The notes: generated from the letters alone by a model not told the origin. A stretch of DNA of 64,000 nucleotides from DAHUYF01 sp035623985 (GCA_035623985.1 DASPSJ010000050.1:1-64000); one strand, 5' to 3'; counted from the first letter of the stretch, positions 9,378 to 18,997 are shown. Numbers and translations: made by a program.

Positions 9378-10004
9378 GGCCCGTCTCCAATTAACCATAA
9401 GAACTGATCTACTAGAAGTTTCATAAAATACGACGTTTCTTTTGAATCATGCAAGCGTTTTTCGATCGAATCATATCGCATCGCTGCCGGCGTCTTCTTG
9501 GCGGCAACCGACGAATTAACACGACAATACCTGGACAACTCTGCTCCCGCGTCTCGCCCTCCAGCGCGAGCGGTCACTTTAAGGTTAAGAGAAGCTTCGT
9601 TCAACGTCGCGCCCGATGCCTGCGCAAAAATTCGCCGTGCGCCTGTCGGCGGCGCCTTCTCCACGGATTTGACGGAGCCGGGCCTGGCAAAAACTTCGCC
9701 TTCAGCGCGTGCCCCCCGGCGCCTTCCCGGGGGCTGCCGCGTTTTTTATCGAGGGCGCTGCGGTGGCACCGATCGCGGCTCGCGCTCGGCGCGAGAAACA
9801 CACTTCGGTTGATCCGGACTCTTGTCGGCAATTTTTGCCTTATTCGGCACGCTCTGGTCGAGACAAAGTGGCCTTAAGGAAGGATCCAATCGATTTATCT
9901 AAAATTGTCTCAAAAATATCACAGTCAAATAACCCAAGAAAACCTCTCTTTTACCGCCCATTAACGCACATCTCCGAAACTATGCAGCGAAATCGGAGAC
10001 CGCG
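9378..10004. other. 627-bp intergenic region with AT-rich promoter and hairpin
   Basis: No convincing protein gene is present; the open frames are basic and lack domain signatures. The last 120 bases are AT-rich compared with the surroundings and probably hold the promoter of the transglutaminase-like peptidase gene. A hairpin plus T run near 9706-9747 is listed separately. Confidence 0.5.
9706..9747 (+). terminator. orphan intrinsic-terminator-like hairpin
   Basis: CCCCCGG/CCGGGGG arms are extended by CGCG/CGCG across a small internal loop and followed directly by TTTTTT on the plus strand. No annotated plus-strand gene ends here, so it may terminate a short unannotated RNA starting after about 9400, or be fortuitous. 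Confidence 0.4.
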
Positions 10005-10628
10005 ATGAAAAGAATTGGTCTGTATCTTGGCGTTTTATTTGCGGTTTCTTTTGCCACCTCCGTGATCTGGTCTGCACCGGTGGCCGCGGGCAGCCTGATG
10101 AAGACGGGAGCGGCGATCGTGCCGCCGGCCGGATTCATCCGCTTTTGCGTCGAGCATGCGCAGGAATGCCTGGTCAGCCGCCAGCAGCCGGAAATCGTGG
10201 AGCTCACCGCCGATCATCTGGCGCAGCTCGAGCAGGTGCAGACCGAGGTGAATGCCGAGATCACCCCGCGCATCAATCCTTCGCAGAGCTGGGAATACGC
10301 CGCGTCGGGCTATGGCGATTGCAACACCTACGCGCTGACCAAGCGCCGCGCGCTCATCGCGCTGGGGTGGCCAGAGGAGACGCTGCTGCTGGCGGCCGCC
10401 TATACGGAAAGCGGCGAGGGCCATCTCGTGCTCGTCGCCCGCACCGCCGAAGGCGATCTGGTGCTCGACAATCGCTTGCCGCAGGTGGTCGATTGGACCC
10501 AACTGCCCTATCGCTGGATCGCCGTGCAGAGCCAAACCAGCCCCGCGCGCTGGCTCAAGGTGGAGGCGGATCCGATGACCGTCGCCGATGCCGCGCGCAG
10601 CCTGACCCCGGCGGCGGCGCTGCGCTGA
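10005..10628 (+). CDS. bacterial transglutaminase-like cysteine peptidase (BTLCP)
   Basis: The 207-aa exported protein has a signal peptide (about residues 1-28). The core matches the BTLCP family (PF06035): GYGDCNTYALTKRR carries the catalytic Cys, GEGHLVLVART the His and GDLVLDNR the Asp. This family includes relatives of LapG, a periplasmic protease that releases large adhesins in biofilm control. No lapD-like gene is visible in the window, so the substrate is unknown. Its place between EPS genes supports a role in surface remodelling (inference). The start is an ATG 6 nt behind a GGAGA. Confidence 0.85.
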   Translation: MKRIGLYLGVLFAVSFATSVIWSAPVAAGSLMKTGAAIVPPAGFIRFCVEHAQECLVSRQQPEIVELTADHLAQLEQVQTEVNAEITPRINPSQSWEYAASGYGDCNTYALTKRRALIALGWPEETLLLAAAYTESGEGHLVLVARTAEGDLVLDNRLPQVVDWTQLPYRWIAVQSQTSPARWLKVEADPMTVADAARSLTPAAALR

Positions 10629-10908
10629 ACCGCGGCGGACCGATCTCCCTCGCATCGGCCGAGCAGAGCCCAGGCGAGCCTCCCAAGGGCGGCCAAGGCT
10701 GCCCACGGAGGGAACCGCCGCTGAGCCAAACCGCAAGCTTGCCATAGCCGAACTTGGCGCCGAGCGGCGCCATCCGAGCCTCGCAGAGCGCCGCCGGCAA
10801 TCGCGCGTCCCCGGTTCCCTTTCCCTGCAACTTCAGCGTCAGGGGTTCACGGCCGGATTTAACGCGGCGTCAACGCTGCGGCTCGGCCGCGCCAAACGGT
10901 TTTGACGC

Positions 10909-12390
10909 TCAACCGGCGCCGGTGACGCGGAAAACCGTGACCAGCGTCTTCATGAGAATCTTGAGATCGAGCCAAAGCGACCAATTGTCGATGTAATAGA
11001 GGTCGTGGACGACGCGCTGGCGGGCCTTCTGCAAGGTGTCGATCTCGCCGCGCAGGCCGTTCACTTGCGCCCAGCCGGTCATTCCCGGGCGGACGCGATG
11101 GCGCAGGAAATAGTCGCTGACGGCATGGTGATAAAGGCGCTCGCCGGCTTTCATCGCAAGCGCGTGGGGTCGCGGTCCCACCAGCGACATCTCGCCGCGC
11201 AGGACGTTGAAGAGCTGCGGCAATTCATCGAGGCTGTAACGGCGCAAATACCGTCCGACCCGCGTCATCCTGGGATCGTTGGGCACGGTGCGCGCGGCCC
11301 CGCTGGGATCGCTCGCCTCAACGCGCATGGTGCGGAACTTGTAGACGCGCACGATCCGGTTGTTGTAGCCGAACCGTTCCTGGATGAAGAGCACCGGTCC
11401 CGGACTGTCGAGGCGGACCATGAGGGCGATGAGCGCCATCAGCGGCGCGAAGACAATGAAGCAGAGGGTGCCGAGGATCTCGTCCTCGAGCCATTTGAGG
11501 ATGCCGCTCCAGTGCTTGAGCGGACGGTCGAGGATCTCGATCATGCGCCCCGATTCCGTCTGAGCGATGCCGCGCATCGGAAAGGAGCCGATCTGATCGA
11601 TGCTGAGCCGCAGGTCGACGGGCAGCGAACGCAATTTGCCGACGAGATCGCCGATGCGACCCTCGGCGCGCAGCGGCAAGGCGATGATGATCTCATCGAT
11701 CAAAACGCGCCGCGCGAAGGAGATGAGGTCGTCGGTGGTGCCCAGAATGGGGCAACCGGCGACGTAATCGGGAACGCGACCCAACCGATCGTCGAAAATG
11801 CCGGCGATCGCCACCCGTCCGTATTCGGCGGTCAGCAGCTTGCGCACGAGCTGCTCTCCGTGCTCGCCGGCCCCGACAATGGCGACGGTGCGCGACAGGC
11901 GGCCCTGTCTCGTCCAGCGCCGGACCAGGCCGCGCAGCACGACGCGCATGAGCGCGATCTCGCCCAGCGTCAGCACCGCCCAGGTGGCCGCCCAGATGCG
12001 CGAATAGGAATCGCCGACCTTGGCGAAGAAGGCCAGGGTCGCGAGCGCCGCCAAAGTGCCTGCCCAGACCAGCGTCACGCGGCCGATCTGCCAACCCAGT
12101 TGCTGCAGGCGCTGCAGCGTGTAGGCGCCGGCCCGTCGCAAGGCGGAGACGAACACCAGAGCGACCACGAATATCGTGAGGGCATAGCCCACCAGTTCGT
12201 CGCGTTGACCCCAGACGCCGACGACATAGGACGCAAAGGCCGCCGCGCCCGCGAAAAACACCGCGCAAAAATCCAACACCTGGATGGTGCCGGTGAGCAC
12301 CTCGTGCGAAATGGCGCCGACCGGGCCGCTGCTCGTCAGCCGCGGCGCCGCGAACTCAAAGGGAAGGTCCTTATCGATCATCTTCGACAT
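10909..12390 (-). CDS. polyprenyl-phosphate hexose-1-phosphate transferase (WcaJ-like)
   Basis: The 493-aa membrane protein has four or five N-terminal transmembrane helices, a nucleotide-binding-like CoA_binding_3 segment (TVAIVGAGEHGEQLVRKLL) and a C-terminal bacterial sugar transferase domain. The last shows VYKFRTMR, RRYSLDELPQLFNVLRGEMS and VRPGMTGWAQVNG. It transfers a sugar phosphate, usually glucose, from UDP-sugar to undecaprenyl phosphate, starting repeat-unit assembly. The chosen ATG has GAAGG 12 nt upstream; a longer frame exists but adds a non-homologous Arg-rich leader. It is divergent from the acetyltransferase gene. Confidence 0.92.
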   Translation of the reverse strand: MSKMIDKDLPFEFAAPRLTSSGPVGAISHEVLTGTIQVLDFCAVFFAGAAAFASYVVGVWGQRDELVGYALTIFVVALVFVSALRRAGAYTLQRLQQLGWQIGRVTLVWAGTLAALATLAFFAKVGDSYSRIWAATWAVLTLGEIALMRVVLRGLVRRWTRQGRLSRTVAIVGAGEHGEQLVRKLLTAEYGRVAIAGIFDDRLGRVPDYVAGCPILGTTDDLISFARRVLIDEIIIALPLRAEGRIGDLVGKLRSLPVDLRLSIDQIGSFPMRGIAQTESGRMIEILDRPLKHWSGILKWLEDEILGTLCFIVFAPLMALIALMVRLDSPGPVLFIQERFGYNNRIVRVYKFRTMRVEASDPSGAARTVPNDPRMTRVGRYLRRYSLDELPQLFNVLRGEMSLVGPRPHALAMKAGERLYHHAVSDYFLRHRVRPGMTGWAQVNGLRGEIDTLQKARQRVVHDLYYIDNWSLWLDLKILMKTLVTVFRVTGAG

Positions 12391-12663
12391 AAGCTGTGTA
12401 CCTTCGCATCGGCCTCCGCGCATCGACGCCGACGCGCGCATGCGCAGAAAACTGAAAATCGCGCCGAGCCTCGGGGCTTGCGCCCGGCAGGCGCTCATTT
12501 CCAATGACGTCAATTTTAGACTATCACAAACGATGCGGAAGAGTCGCCAAACTGCGCCGGCGGGCGCGCCGCACCCCGCGGTTAACGTTAACGGCGCCGG
12601 CGGGGAATGCTTGTCTCGGCGCCGGCAAAGATGTGCTATAGGTTCGACGGATCAGGACATCAC

Positions 12664-13281
12664 ATGAACATCGGCCCTTATCAGGATCTTAGCCGGTTCC
12701 GCGTGCCCGAGCGCTTCCGCGGGCGCAGCGCGGCGTTCGTTCAACTCTGGTGGCTGGTCGAAGCGACGCTCTTCCGCCCCTCGCCGCAGATCCTCTTCGG
12801 CTGGCGCCGCTTTCTGCTGCGGCTCTTCGGCGCACAAATCGGCCGCGGCGTGCTCATCCGCCCATCGGTCGAGATCGTCTATCCCTGGAAGGTCTCGATC
12901 GGCGACTATAGTTGGATCGGCGACCACGCCGTGCTGTATTCGCTCGGAGAAATCCATATCGGCGCGCATAGCGTGATCTCGCAGCGCTGCTATCTCTGCA
13001 CCGGCAGCCACGATCCCGAAAGCGCGGCCTTCGACATATTCGCCTTGCCGATCCGTATCGGTTCTCAGTGCTGGCTCGCCACCGACGTCTTCGTCGCGCC
13101 GGGAATAACCATAGCGGACGCGGCCGTCGTCGGCGCGCGCAGCAGCGTCTTTCGCGATCTGCCGGCGGCGATGATCTGCCATGGATCGCCGGCGCAGCCG
13201 GTGCGACGGCGCGGCGTCGCCCGCGACAGCGGGGCTCCGACGCGGGATCTGACGGAGCTGCAGGCGCAGACCGGGCGCTGA
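12664..13281 (+). CDS. WcaF-like colanic-acid-type O-acetyltransferase (left-handed beta-helix)
   Basis: The 205-aa protein opens YQDLSRFRVPERFRG, the typical start of the WcaF family, which is why the ATG at 12664 was preferred to one 19 codons earlier. Hexapeptide-repeat turns run through the centre (IGDYSWIGDHAVLYSLGEIHIG, abbreviated), followed by LCTGSHDPES with the catalytic His and a closing IADAAVVGARSSVFRDLP. It acetylates a sugar of the nascent repeat unit in the cytoplasm using acetyl-CoA. Divergent from the WcaJ-like gene and convergent with the unknown secreted protein gene. Confidence 0.88.
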   Translation: MNIGPYQDLSRFRVPERFRGRSAAFVQLWWLVEATLFRPSPQILFGWRRFLLRLFGAQIGRGVLIRPSVEIVYPWKVSIGDYSWIGDHAVLYSLGEIHIGAHSVISQRCYLCTGSHDPESAAFDIFALPIRIGSQCWLATDVFVAPGITIADAAVVGARSSVFRDLPAAMICHGSPAQPVRRRGVARDSGAPTRDLTELQAQTGR

Positions 13282-13316
13282 GCGGGGCCATCGAGGCCGC
13301 GGCGAACGACGATCCG

Positions 13317-14819
13317 CTAATACCGACAGGCTTCGGGAATCCTCACGGCGGCGCACATCCTCACCTTGCCGTCGACGACCCGCGGATCGAACGACGCTTC
13401 GACGTCGTATCCGGCGGCCTTGCCGCTGTCGCTCATCGGCGCGGCGCCGGTCGATATCAGGTGGCGGCTTTCATAGAGCGAGCCGGCGGCGCGCACCGCC
13501 CCGCCCGCTTCCGGCGGTCGCTGCTGCAGGATGGAAAACCACCATTCCGTCCGCGGCGTCTGCGAGGCTTTCTTCAAGTCGACGCAGAACTTCGTCTCCG
13601 GCGCCGACGGCGCCACCGCCGCGGCGTCCGCCGCGTCCTCGTCCGGCACGGCGCGCGTCTTCGCATAGGACGGGTTGATGCTCGCCTGAAAGACGGTCGA
13701 ATAGAGCAATCTGGGCTTGGGCGAGCCGTCGATGCAGGTCGCCCTTTCCAGCCAGCCGCTCACCGCGACGCCATGGCTGCCATCCACGGCGACGGCGACA
13801 TGGGTGTTGCCTCTGGTGAGGTCGCCCGCGCTCCAGGCAAGGCTCGTCAGCCGCTCATCGGCCGTCAACCCGTCCCAGACGAGCTTCGCGCTGACCGTCT
13901 GACGATCCGCGCAGGAGGAGTTCTCGAAATAGATCGTCTTGGGGCCGGCCGTGCCGAGGGTGACCTCCTTCGCCGGGTCGGAACGGATGTTCGCCGACAT
14001 CAGCCAGCGGGCAGGGGAAGCTTGCGGCATGCACATCGGCAGGAGCAGTTCCGTGCGCTCGCTTTTCGTATAGACGAACAGGATGTCGCGTTTCGTCGCG
14101 ATGGTGGCGGCGAGCGCAAGGCACGCGCCGGCGTTGGCCGCGACGACGCTCGGCTCCAGGCGCGCCGAGAAGGCATTGTCATCGCTGCCCCGCTCCGGCT
14201 GGAGCGTCGCCACCACCGTGCCCTCCTGGGTTCGCAGGGCGAGCTCGGGCGGCGCGCCTTGCCACAGGCCGCGCCCGCTGACGGTGAAGCGGCCGCCCCC
14301 TTGGGGGACGACGAACGGCAGCGCATGACCGGTGAAGGCGAAGGACAGGGCATAAGGACGCTCCCCGGGCAAGTCCTTCGCGGCGCCACGCAAATCCGCG
14401 CCGATGGTACGCACCCCGGAGAGGAAGAGCGCTTCATCGAGCCCGAGACATTGCCGATGACGGTCGTCCAGATCGCGCAGCCGAATGGCGGCATCGTAGA
14501 TCAGCGCCGCAAGCGCCTGCGACTCCAGGCTGAAGGCGCGCAACGGCGCATCGAGCCGGTCGGCGACGACGCCGTTGAACGCGTCCAGGCGCGCCGCCAA
14601 CTCGTCCGCCACGCCGCTGACCTGAGCCGCCGCCCCGTCGTCGAGCTGTGCCGCCGTCGCCCGCACTCTGCCGACGACGTCGTTCGCCAAGCGCGCCAGA
14701 TTACGGCCGGTCAATGCGGTCGGAAGGTCATTGTGGAAGAATTGCGCGCGGGAGGGAAATGCGCCGCCGAGCAGCAGCGAGAACGAAACGACGAGCAGAA
14801 ACCATCTGGGCTTCATCAT
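13317..14819 (-). CDS. secreted protein of unknown function
   Basis: The 500-aa product has a signal peptide (MMKPRWF... to SRAQFF). A helical N-terminal third (residues 30-150) is followed by a beta-rich region with several conserved-looking Cys residues (LCM-type pairs, SSCADR, ATCID, KFCVD, RMCAAV). I recognise no family. It is the last gene of a three-gene minus operon, 46 nt behind the TAXI-protein gene, so it may work with that system in the periplasm. Codon bias is like that of the neighbours. Confidence 0.65.
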   Translation of the reverse strand: MMKPRWFLLVVSFSLLLGGAFPSRAQFFHNDLPTALTGRNLARLANDVVGRVRATAAQLDDGAAAQVSGVADELAARLDAFNGVVADRLDAPLRAFSLESQALAALIYDAAIRLRDLDDRHRQCLGLDEALFLSGVRTIGADLRGAAKDLPGERPYALSFAFTGHALPFVVPQGGGRFTVSGRGLWQGAPPELALRTQEGTVVATLQPERGSDDNAFSARLEPSVVAANAGACLALAATIATKRDILFVYTKSERTELLLPMCMPQASPARWLMSANIRSDPAKEVTLGTAGPKTIYFENSSCADRQTVSAKLVWDGLTADERLTSLAWSAGDLTRGNTHVAVAVDGSHGVAVSGWLERATCIDGSPKPRLLYSTVFQASINPSYAKTRAVPDEDAADAAAVAPSAPETKFCVDLKKASQTPRTEWWFSILQQRPPEAGGAVRAAGSLYESRHLISTGAAPMSDSGKAAGYDVEASFDPRVVDGKVRMCAAVRIPEACRY

Positions 14820-14865
14820 CGCGCCTGCGAAAGCCTGCGAGCGGCCGGTTGCGACACGGCCGCTT

Positions 14866-16032
14866 TCACCGCCGCGGAGGATTGTCCGCCGGTGCCGTTA
14901 CGCTGGACCGACCGGGTCCGATCGCCGGAGGCTCGTTATCCTGCGCCGCATACCCCTCCGCATGTTTGCCGCGCTCTTCAAGAAACTTCGCAAAGAGATT
15001 GCGCATGTCCTTGGCATCGAGCGATGTCGCACCGGCGACGGCATTGCGCTTGAGCCAGGCCTCCGCGGGCGGAAAGCGCTTCCACCCCGGCAATTCCGCC
15101 GCGGGATTCACCTCGGCCCATTTCGGATGGTGCGGAGCACGGCGCAGCTCCGGCAGTTTCGACAAAAACGCCTCGATGAAGCGTCCGGCGTTCTGATACC
15201 GCTCGCTGCCGGGCGGCATGCTTGCGGCCAGCAGAACCATCGTCGTCGCAATGGTATCGACCGGCTTATCGGCGGGAACGAGCCGCGGATAGTCCTCCGC
15301 CGTGAGCTGCGCCGGCACATAGGCAAGAGCGATGTCGGGGGTGAGCGGAATCGACAGGAAGTGCAGCGTCCCGCCCTCCAGCGCCTGAAAGAACGAGCTT
15401 GGCTTCGCCGCGGTGTAGGCCACCGCCGCCACTTCCCCGGCCGCCAGCCGCCTGAGCGCAGACATCTCGTTGTCCACCAGCGGATCGACCGTGATCCGCA
15501 GCAGCGACAGCATGGAGGGGCCGGTCACCGTCGCGCCGCCGCAAAAGACCACTTTCTTGCCCGCGAGCTGTTCGACGGCGGCAATGTCGGCACGCGCCAG
15601 CAGATGCAGCTCCTGCCCGTAAAGCTTCGCCGCGTAAGTCGCCGAAGTCTCGATCCCCGGCACCAGGTTCTGGCGTTTCACGAAATCAAGCACGTCTGCC
15701 TGAACAATGGCGAAATCAAGCGTCCGCATATCCCTGAGATCGATGACGTTTTGAACGCCGCCGGTGCCGAGCAACGGGATCAGGCCGCGGCCGGCGGTCT
15801 CGTCCAGAACGCCCGCGAGGTCCTGCGCCATCTCAACCGCCGTCCCCACGCCGCCGCTCGTCATCAGCAGCAGCGGGCCCCGGCTCGCGCGCTCCGCCGG
15901 CGTCTCGGCGCGGACGGCAAAATTCGCGCCCATCGCCGAAAGAACGGCAACGATCGCGCCGGCCATGCGCAATCGCGAGAGCTTCGTTCGCATCCTCTGT
16001 CGCTTTGCGCAGGCGGGCGGGGGGGCGGTCAT
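14866..16032 (-). CDS. TAXI-family periplasmic solute-binding protein
   Basis: The 388-aa exported protein has a signal near residues 20-42 and then LLMTSGGVGTAVEMAQDLA, VQNVIDLRDMRTLDFAIVQADVL and LLARADIAAVEQLAGKKVVF. These are hallmarks of TAXI (TRAP-associated extracytoplasmic immunogenic) binding proteins. TAXI proteins normally feed TRAP transporters with fused DctQM-type membrane subunits; none is in this window. Its start overlaps the upstream stop by 4 nt (ATGA), so it is translationally coupled to the ExeA-like gene. A second Met 13 codons in is an alternative start. The missing transporter suggests a sensing or signalling role (inference). Confidence 0.75.
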   Translation of the reverse strand: MTAPPPACAKRQRMRTKLSRLRMAGAIVAVLSAMGANFAVRAETPAERASRGPLLLMTSGGVGTAVEMAQDLAGVLDETAGRGLIPLLGTGGVQNVIDLRDMRTLDFAIVQADVLDFVKRQNLVPGIETSATYAAKLYGQELHLLARADIAAVEQLAGKKVVFCGGATVTGPSMLSLLRITVDPLVDNEMSALRRLAAGEVAAVAYTAAKPSSFFQALEGGTLHFLSIPLTPDIALAYVPAQLTAEDYPRLVPADKPVDTIATTMVLLAASMPPGSERYQNAGRFIEAFLSKLPELRRAPHHPKWAEVNPAAELPGWKRFPPAEAWLKRNAVAGATSLDAKDMRNLFAKFLEERGKHAEGYAAQDNEPPAIGPGRSSVTAPADNPPRR

Positions 16033-17906
16033 GAGGGAAAGGCCGCTTCCAGGCGCTCAAGCAGCCGAGATGCTTCGCGGCTGCCGGCATCGGCGGCCCG
16101 TTTGTACCACCCCGCCGCCTTCCGCGGATCGGGTGCGAAGCCGATGACCGGGAGCTGATGCAGAACCAGCGGGTCATAGGTCTTGCCGATGCCGCATGCG
16201 CCGGCCGCATCGCCGCGGGCGACGGCGCGCTCGAAGAATTGTCGGGCGCCCACGATGTCGCCGGCCGCGAGCATCTGTTCGCCGCGATTGACCAGGATGG
16301 CGCTATCGACCGTAGCCGCTCCGAGCGGCGGCGAAACCGCTGGCGCCGGCGTCGCTCGGCCGTCCTTCGGCGGATTGCCGGCCTCGCTCGTTGGCAGAGC
16401 CGCCACTGACTTGGCGCCGGCGCCGGCGCCTGCCGCGCCCGCGGAAGCCGCGGGCTCGGCGGGCGTGCCCGCCGCCGGCTCGAGGGCGGCCAAGGCCTGC
16501 GTCGCCGCGTCATGCTGCGCGGAAGCCTCGCCAGCCCCGGCGGCCATGGCTGGCACTTGCCGGGGCTCGCTTGGAACGGTTGCGGGCGAGGTCCTCGCGT
16601 CGATATGCGGGATCGCGGGCGTCTCCGCAGGCACGGCGCCGGCCGGTGTCGGCGGCGCCAGAGCGATGCGGGTCTCGGCGGTCGTGCCGCCTGGCTCGGG
16701 AGGGGCCTGGTCGGACTCGTGAGCCATCGGCACGGTTCGCGCGCGTTGCGCGCCGCCCATGACCGTTTTCCACCGGTCGAGACCGTCAGGGTTCGAGAAA
16801 TAGAGGGTCAACTGACGGACGCCAATGGCGATGCCAAGGATGACGACGACACTGGCGACCGCCTGCACGGCCGCTATCAACGGCCGCGACCGCCGCGCCC
16901 TGGTGCGATTGATCTCCTTTGGCGGGAGGCGCGCTGCGACCGCCGCGGCCGAGTCGATCGAGGGCGATGCAGCGGCCACCGACCCCGCTCGCCGTTCCGG
17001 CGCCGGCTCGACGCGCGGCGGCGGAAGATCGCTTCGGCGCGGCGGCGGCGCCGGGGTGCTTGCCTCGACGCGCCGGGAAGAAGACGATCGCAGCGCCAGC
17101 CCCAGATCGATTTCGGTGTCGCCGCCCGCATCCTCGCGAATGCCGCGGATGCGCAGGCCTGCCAGGAGCGCGGGATTGATCCCGCGCGTCGCGTCGAGGA
17201 TGGAATGCGCCAATTTGTTCACGACGACGGGATCGCCGCCGGCGCGAGCGGCGATGAGCTGGATGACTTCCGGCGTGAACACGTCGCGGTGCGGGCCGCT
17301 GAATCTCTCGGTCTGAAAGCGAATGAAGGCCGCGACCTCGTCGGCCGCCAGCTCGCGAAAGCGGCGGTGCAGGCGCAGCGCCGCCTTCACCGAGGCTCGC
17401 GTGGAATCCTCGAGACGCTGGGCCAGCGTCTCGGCGGCGACGAGCATGATCGGCGCTCCGGAGGCCGGACCCGCCGTGCGCGCGAGGTCTTCGAGCACGT
17501 CATCGCCAAGCCGCTCCGCGTGGTCGAGCAGCACGGCATAGAGCACGCCCTTGCGCGGACGCATCATCGTCGCGAGCAGGGTCCATTGCTGATGCGCATC
17601 GCCGGGCGGCAGCCTGATCCCGAACGCCGAGGCATAAGTCCGGACGATCGCCTCGAAGCCCAAGCCGGGATGGCACTCGATCAAAGTCGCATGGCACGAG
17701 AGCGTCGCCTCGTTCAACGCGCGGGCCAGGCGCGGCCCGCTCGGCGGAGGCGTGCCGCTTACCAGTACAAATCCCCCGCCTTCCGCCAAAGTCGCGCGGA
17801 TCTCGCCGGCGATCTGCGCGTAGTGCGCTTCCGTGTCGAACATGACGAAGTCCGTCGCGACTTGGCCGAAAGCGCCGTTGCCGGAGGAGGAGGCCTGCTC
17901 AGTCAC
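16029..17906 (-). CDS. ExeA/GspA-like AAA protein with degenerate P-loop and Sel1-type C-terminus
   Basis: The 625-aa protein starts with GTG. Residues 20-260 follow the ExeA/GspA AAA layout, including the lid-like VIQLIAARAGGDPVVVNKLAHSIL. The Walker A position reads SGTPPPSGPR instead of GxxxxGKT, and the Walker B region reads LLDHAERL, lacking the usual Asp-Glu pair. One transmembrane helix follows at about 350-372, then a long Ala/Pro-rich linker and a C-terminal Sel1/TPR-like repeat (QFFERAVARGD ... AAGWYKRAADAGSREA). The architecture is that of a membrane-anchored scaffold reaching into the periplasm. ATP hydrolysis looks unlikely. It is the first gene of an operon with the TAXI protein. 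Confidence 0.7.
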   Translation of the reverse strand: MTEQASSSGNGAFGQVATDFVMFDTEAHYAQIAGEIRATLAEGGGFVLVSGTPPPSGPRLARALNEATLSCHATLIECHPGLGFEAIVRTYASAFGIRLPPGDAHQQWTLLATMMRPRKGVLYAVLLDHAERLGDDVLEDLARTAGPASGAPIMLVAAETLAQRLEDSTRASVKAALRLHRRFRELAADEVAAFIRFQTERFSGPHRDVFTPEVIQLIAARAGGDPVVVNKLAHSILDATRGINPALLAGLRIRGIREDAGGDTEIDLGLALRSSSSRRVEASTPAPPPRRSDLPPPRVEPAPERRAGSVAAASPSIDSAAAVAARLPPKEINRTRARRSRPLIAAVQAVASVVVILGIAIGVRQLTLYFSNPDGLDRWKTVMGGAQRARTVPMAHESDQAPPEPGGTTAETRIALAPPTPAGAVPAETPAIPHIDARTSPATVPSEPRQVPAMAAGAGEASAQHDAATQALAALEPAAGTPAEPAASAGAAGAGAGAKSVAALPTSEAGNPPKDGRATPAPAVSPPLGAATVDSAILVNRGEQMLAAGDIVGARQFFERAVARGDAAGACGIGKTYDPLVLHQLPVIGFAPDPRKAAGWYKRAADAGSREASRLLERLEAAFPS

Positions 17907-18493
17907 GATCGTCTGGCCGTGTTGGTGTCGGGCTCTCGAAATCGAGAAAGGTGTCGCGCGTATGCCTGACCCATCATGCCCCGCGCCGTCCGGGAAGAAC
18001 TTTTCAAATTCGATGCTGGAGCGACCTTAAACGCGGCGCGCCGTCCTGGCAACTCGCACATCGCCGCATCATCGCCCGCGCGGCATCCTCTGCGAAAGAA
18101 AGCCGTCAATTCCGAGTCGGTCACACCTGTGGCGAAAGGTCCGGCGAGTCGCATCGTGCGTGACGACTCGATCGTCGCCCCGCAGGCGGCGACTCGCGCC
18201 CGACATGCCGCGATCCGGCGTCGGGCAATGCACCCGATGCGGAAAATCGCCGCACGGATATCGGACGAGACTCCGCGGGTCCGGCGGGCCGATCCGCGCG
18301 GCGCCGGCACGGGACGCGTCGTTGCGCGGCCGAAGCGGGCGAGTCCGGCCGCGGATTTCCCGGCCGGCTCGCGCGGCGCCGCGTTCCTCGGCGGATCGAC
18401 TCGCCTCCGGTGCGTCCGCATGACGAGTCGAACTTGCAATGTGCAATCCTCTTGTCTCAAGCTCCGGCGTGCGTCGCGTAAGGAGATGGCGCC
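17907..18493. other. 587-bp stretch without a supported gene
   Basis: Overlapping Arg-rich frames occur on both strands with no recognisable domain, signal peptide or convincing ribosome-binding site. It probably contains promoters for the ExeA-like operon and the small membrane protein. Confidence 0.4.
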
Positions 18494-18646
18494 ATGTTAA
18501 CGTTGCTGAGGGTTTACCTGTATGTCGGAATGTTCCTGTGCTTCACATTCGCGCTCGCCATTGGCGAACTGACGCTCGCTCCTGACGATGCTCTCTTCTC
18601 CCATCTATCCGCGCTTATCGGATGGTTGCCGGCACCGCCGTCGTGA
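18494..18646 (+). CDS. small single-pass membrane protein (50 aa)
   Basis: A 50-codon frame is preceded by an excellent ribosome-binding site (AAGGAGAT, 6 nt before ATG). The product starts MLTLLRVYLYVGMFLCFTFA and forms one hydrophobic helix over residues 3-23, followed by a short polar tail with GELTLAPDD. No family is recognised. The strong Shine-Dalgarno sequence and clean membrane helix are the grounds for calling it real. Confidence 0.55.
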   Translation: MLTLLRVYLYVGMFLCFTFALAIGELTLAPDDALFSHLSALIGWLPAPPS

Positions 18647-18757
18647 GCGGCGGAACAACCGGCGCTCGCGGCATGCGGCGATGACATCCGAATTCGCCGA
18701 GGGACCCCGTCGCGAGACGGCGATTTCGGCCGTGGAAAGCAGAGCCGCCGCTGGAGC

Positions 18758-18997
18758 ATGAGCCAGTCCAACGCCCGACAAAAAAGTCGATTTCGGCCGC
18801 CGCAGGATGCCCGTTCCCTCGCTCGCCTCCTGATCGACCGCTTCGGCGAGAGGGCCGCCTCTTATGCCGTGCATCAGTCGTTGAAAGCGCTCTCGCGCGG
18901 CGACCAGCGGGAGGCCGCCCGCTGGCGCTGGATCGCGGAGGTCACGCGTGACACGCTTCGATTTGACCTGGACGACGCGTTCGACCGGACGCCGTGA
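18758..18997 (+). CDS. small hypothetical protein (79 aa)
   Basis: The product has a helical centre, RSLARLLIDRFGERAASYAV, then a second helix with RGDQREAARWRWIAEVT. This arrangement recurs in short alphaproteobacterial proteins of unknown function. No signal peptide or membrane segment is visible. The ribosome-binding site is poor (GGAG almost touching the ATG), so the exact start is uncertain. Confidence 0.55.
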   Translation: MSQSNARQKSRFRPPQDARSLARLLIDRFGERAASYAVHQSLKALSRGDQREAARWRWIAEVTRDTLRFDLDDAFDRTP

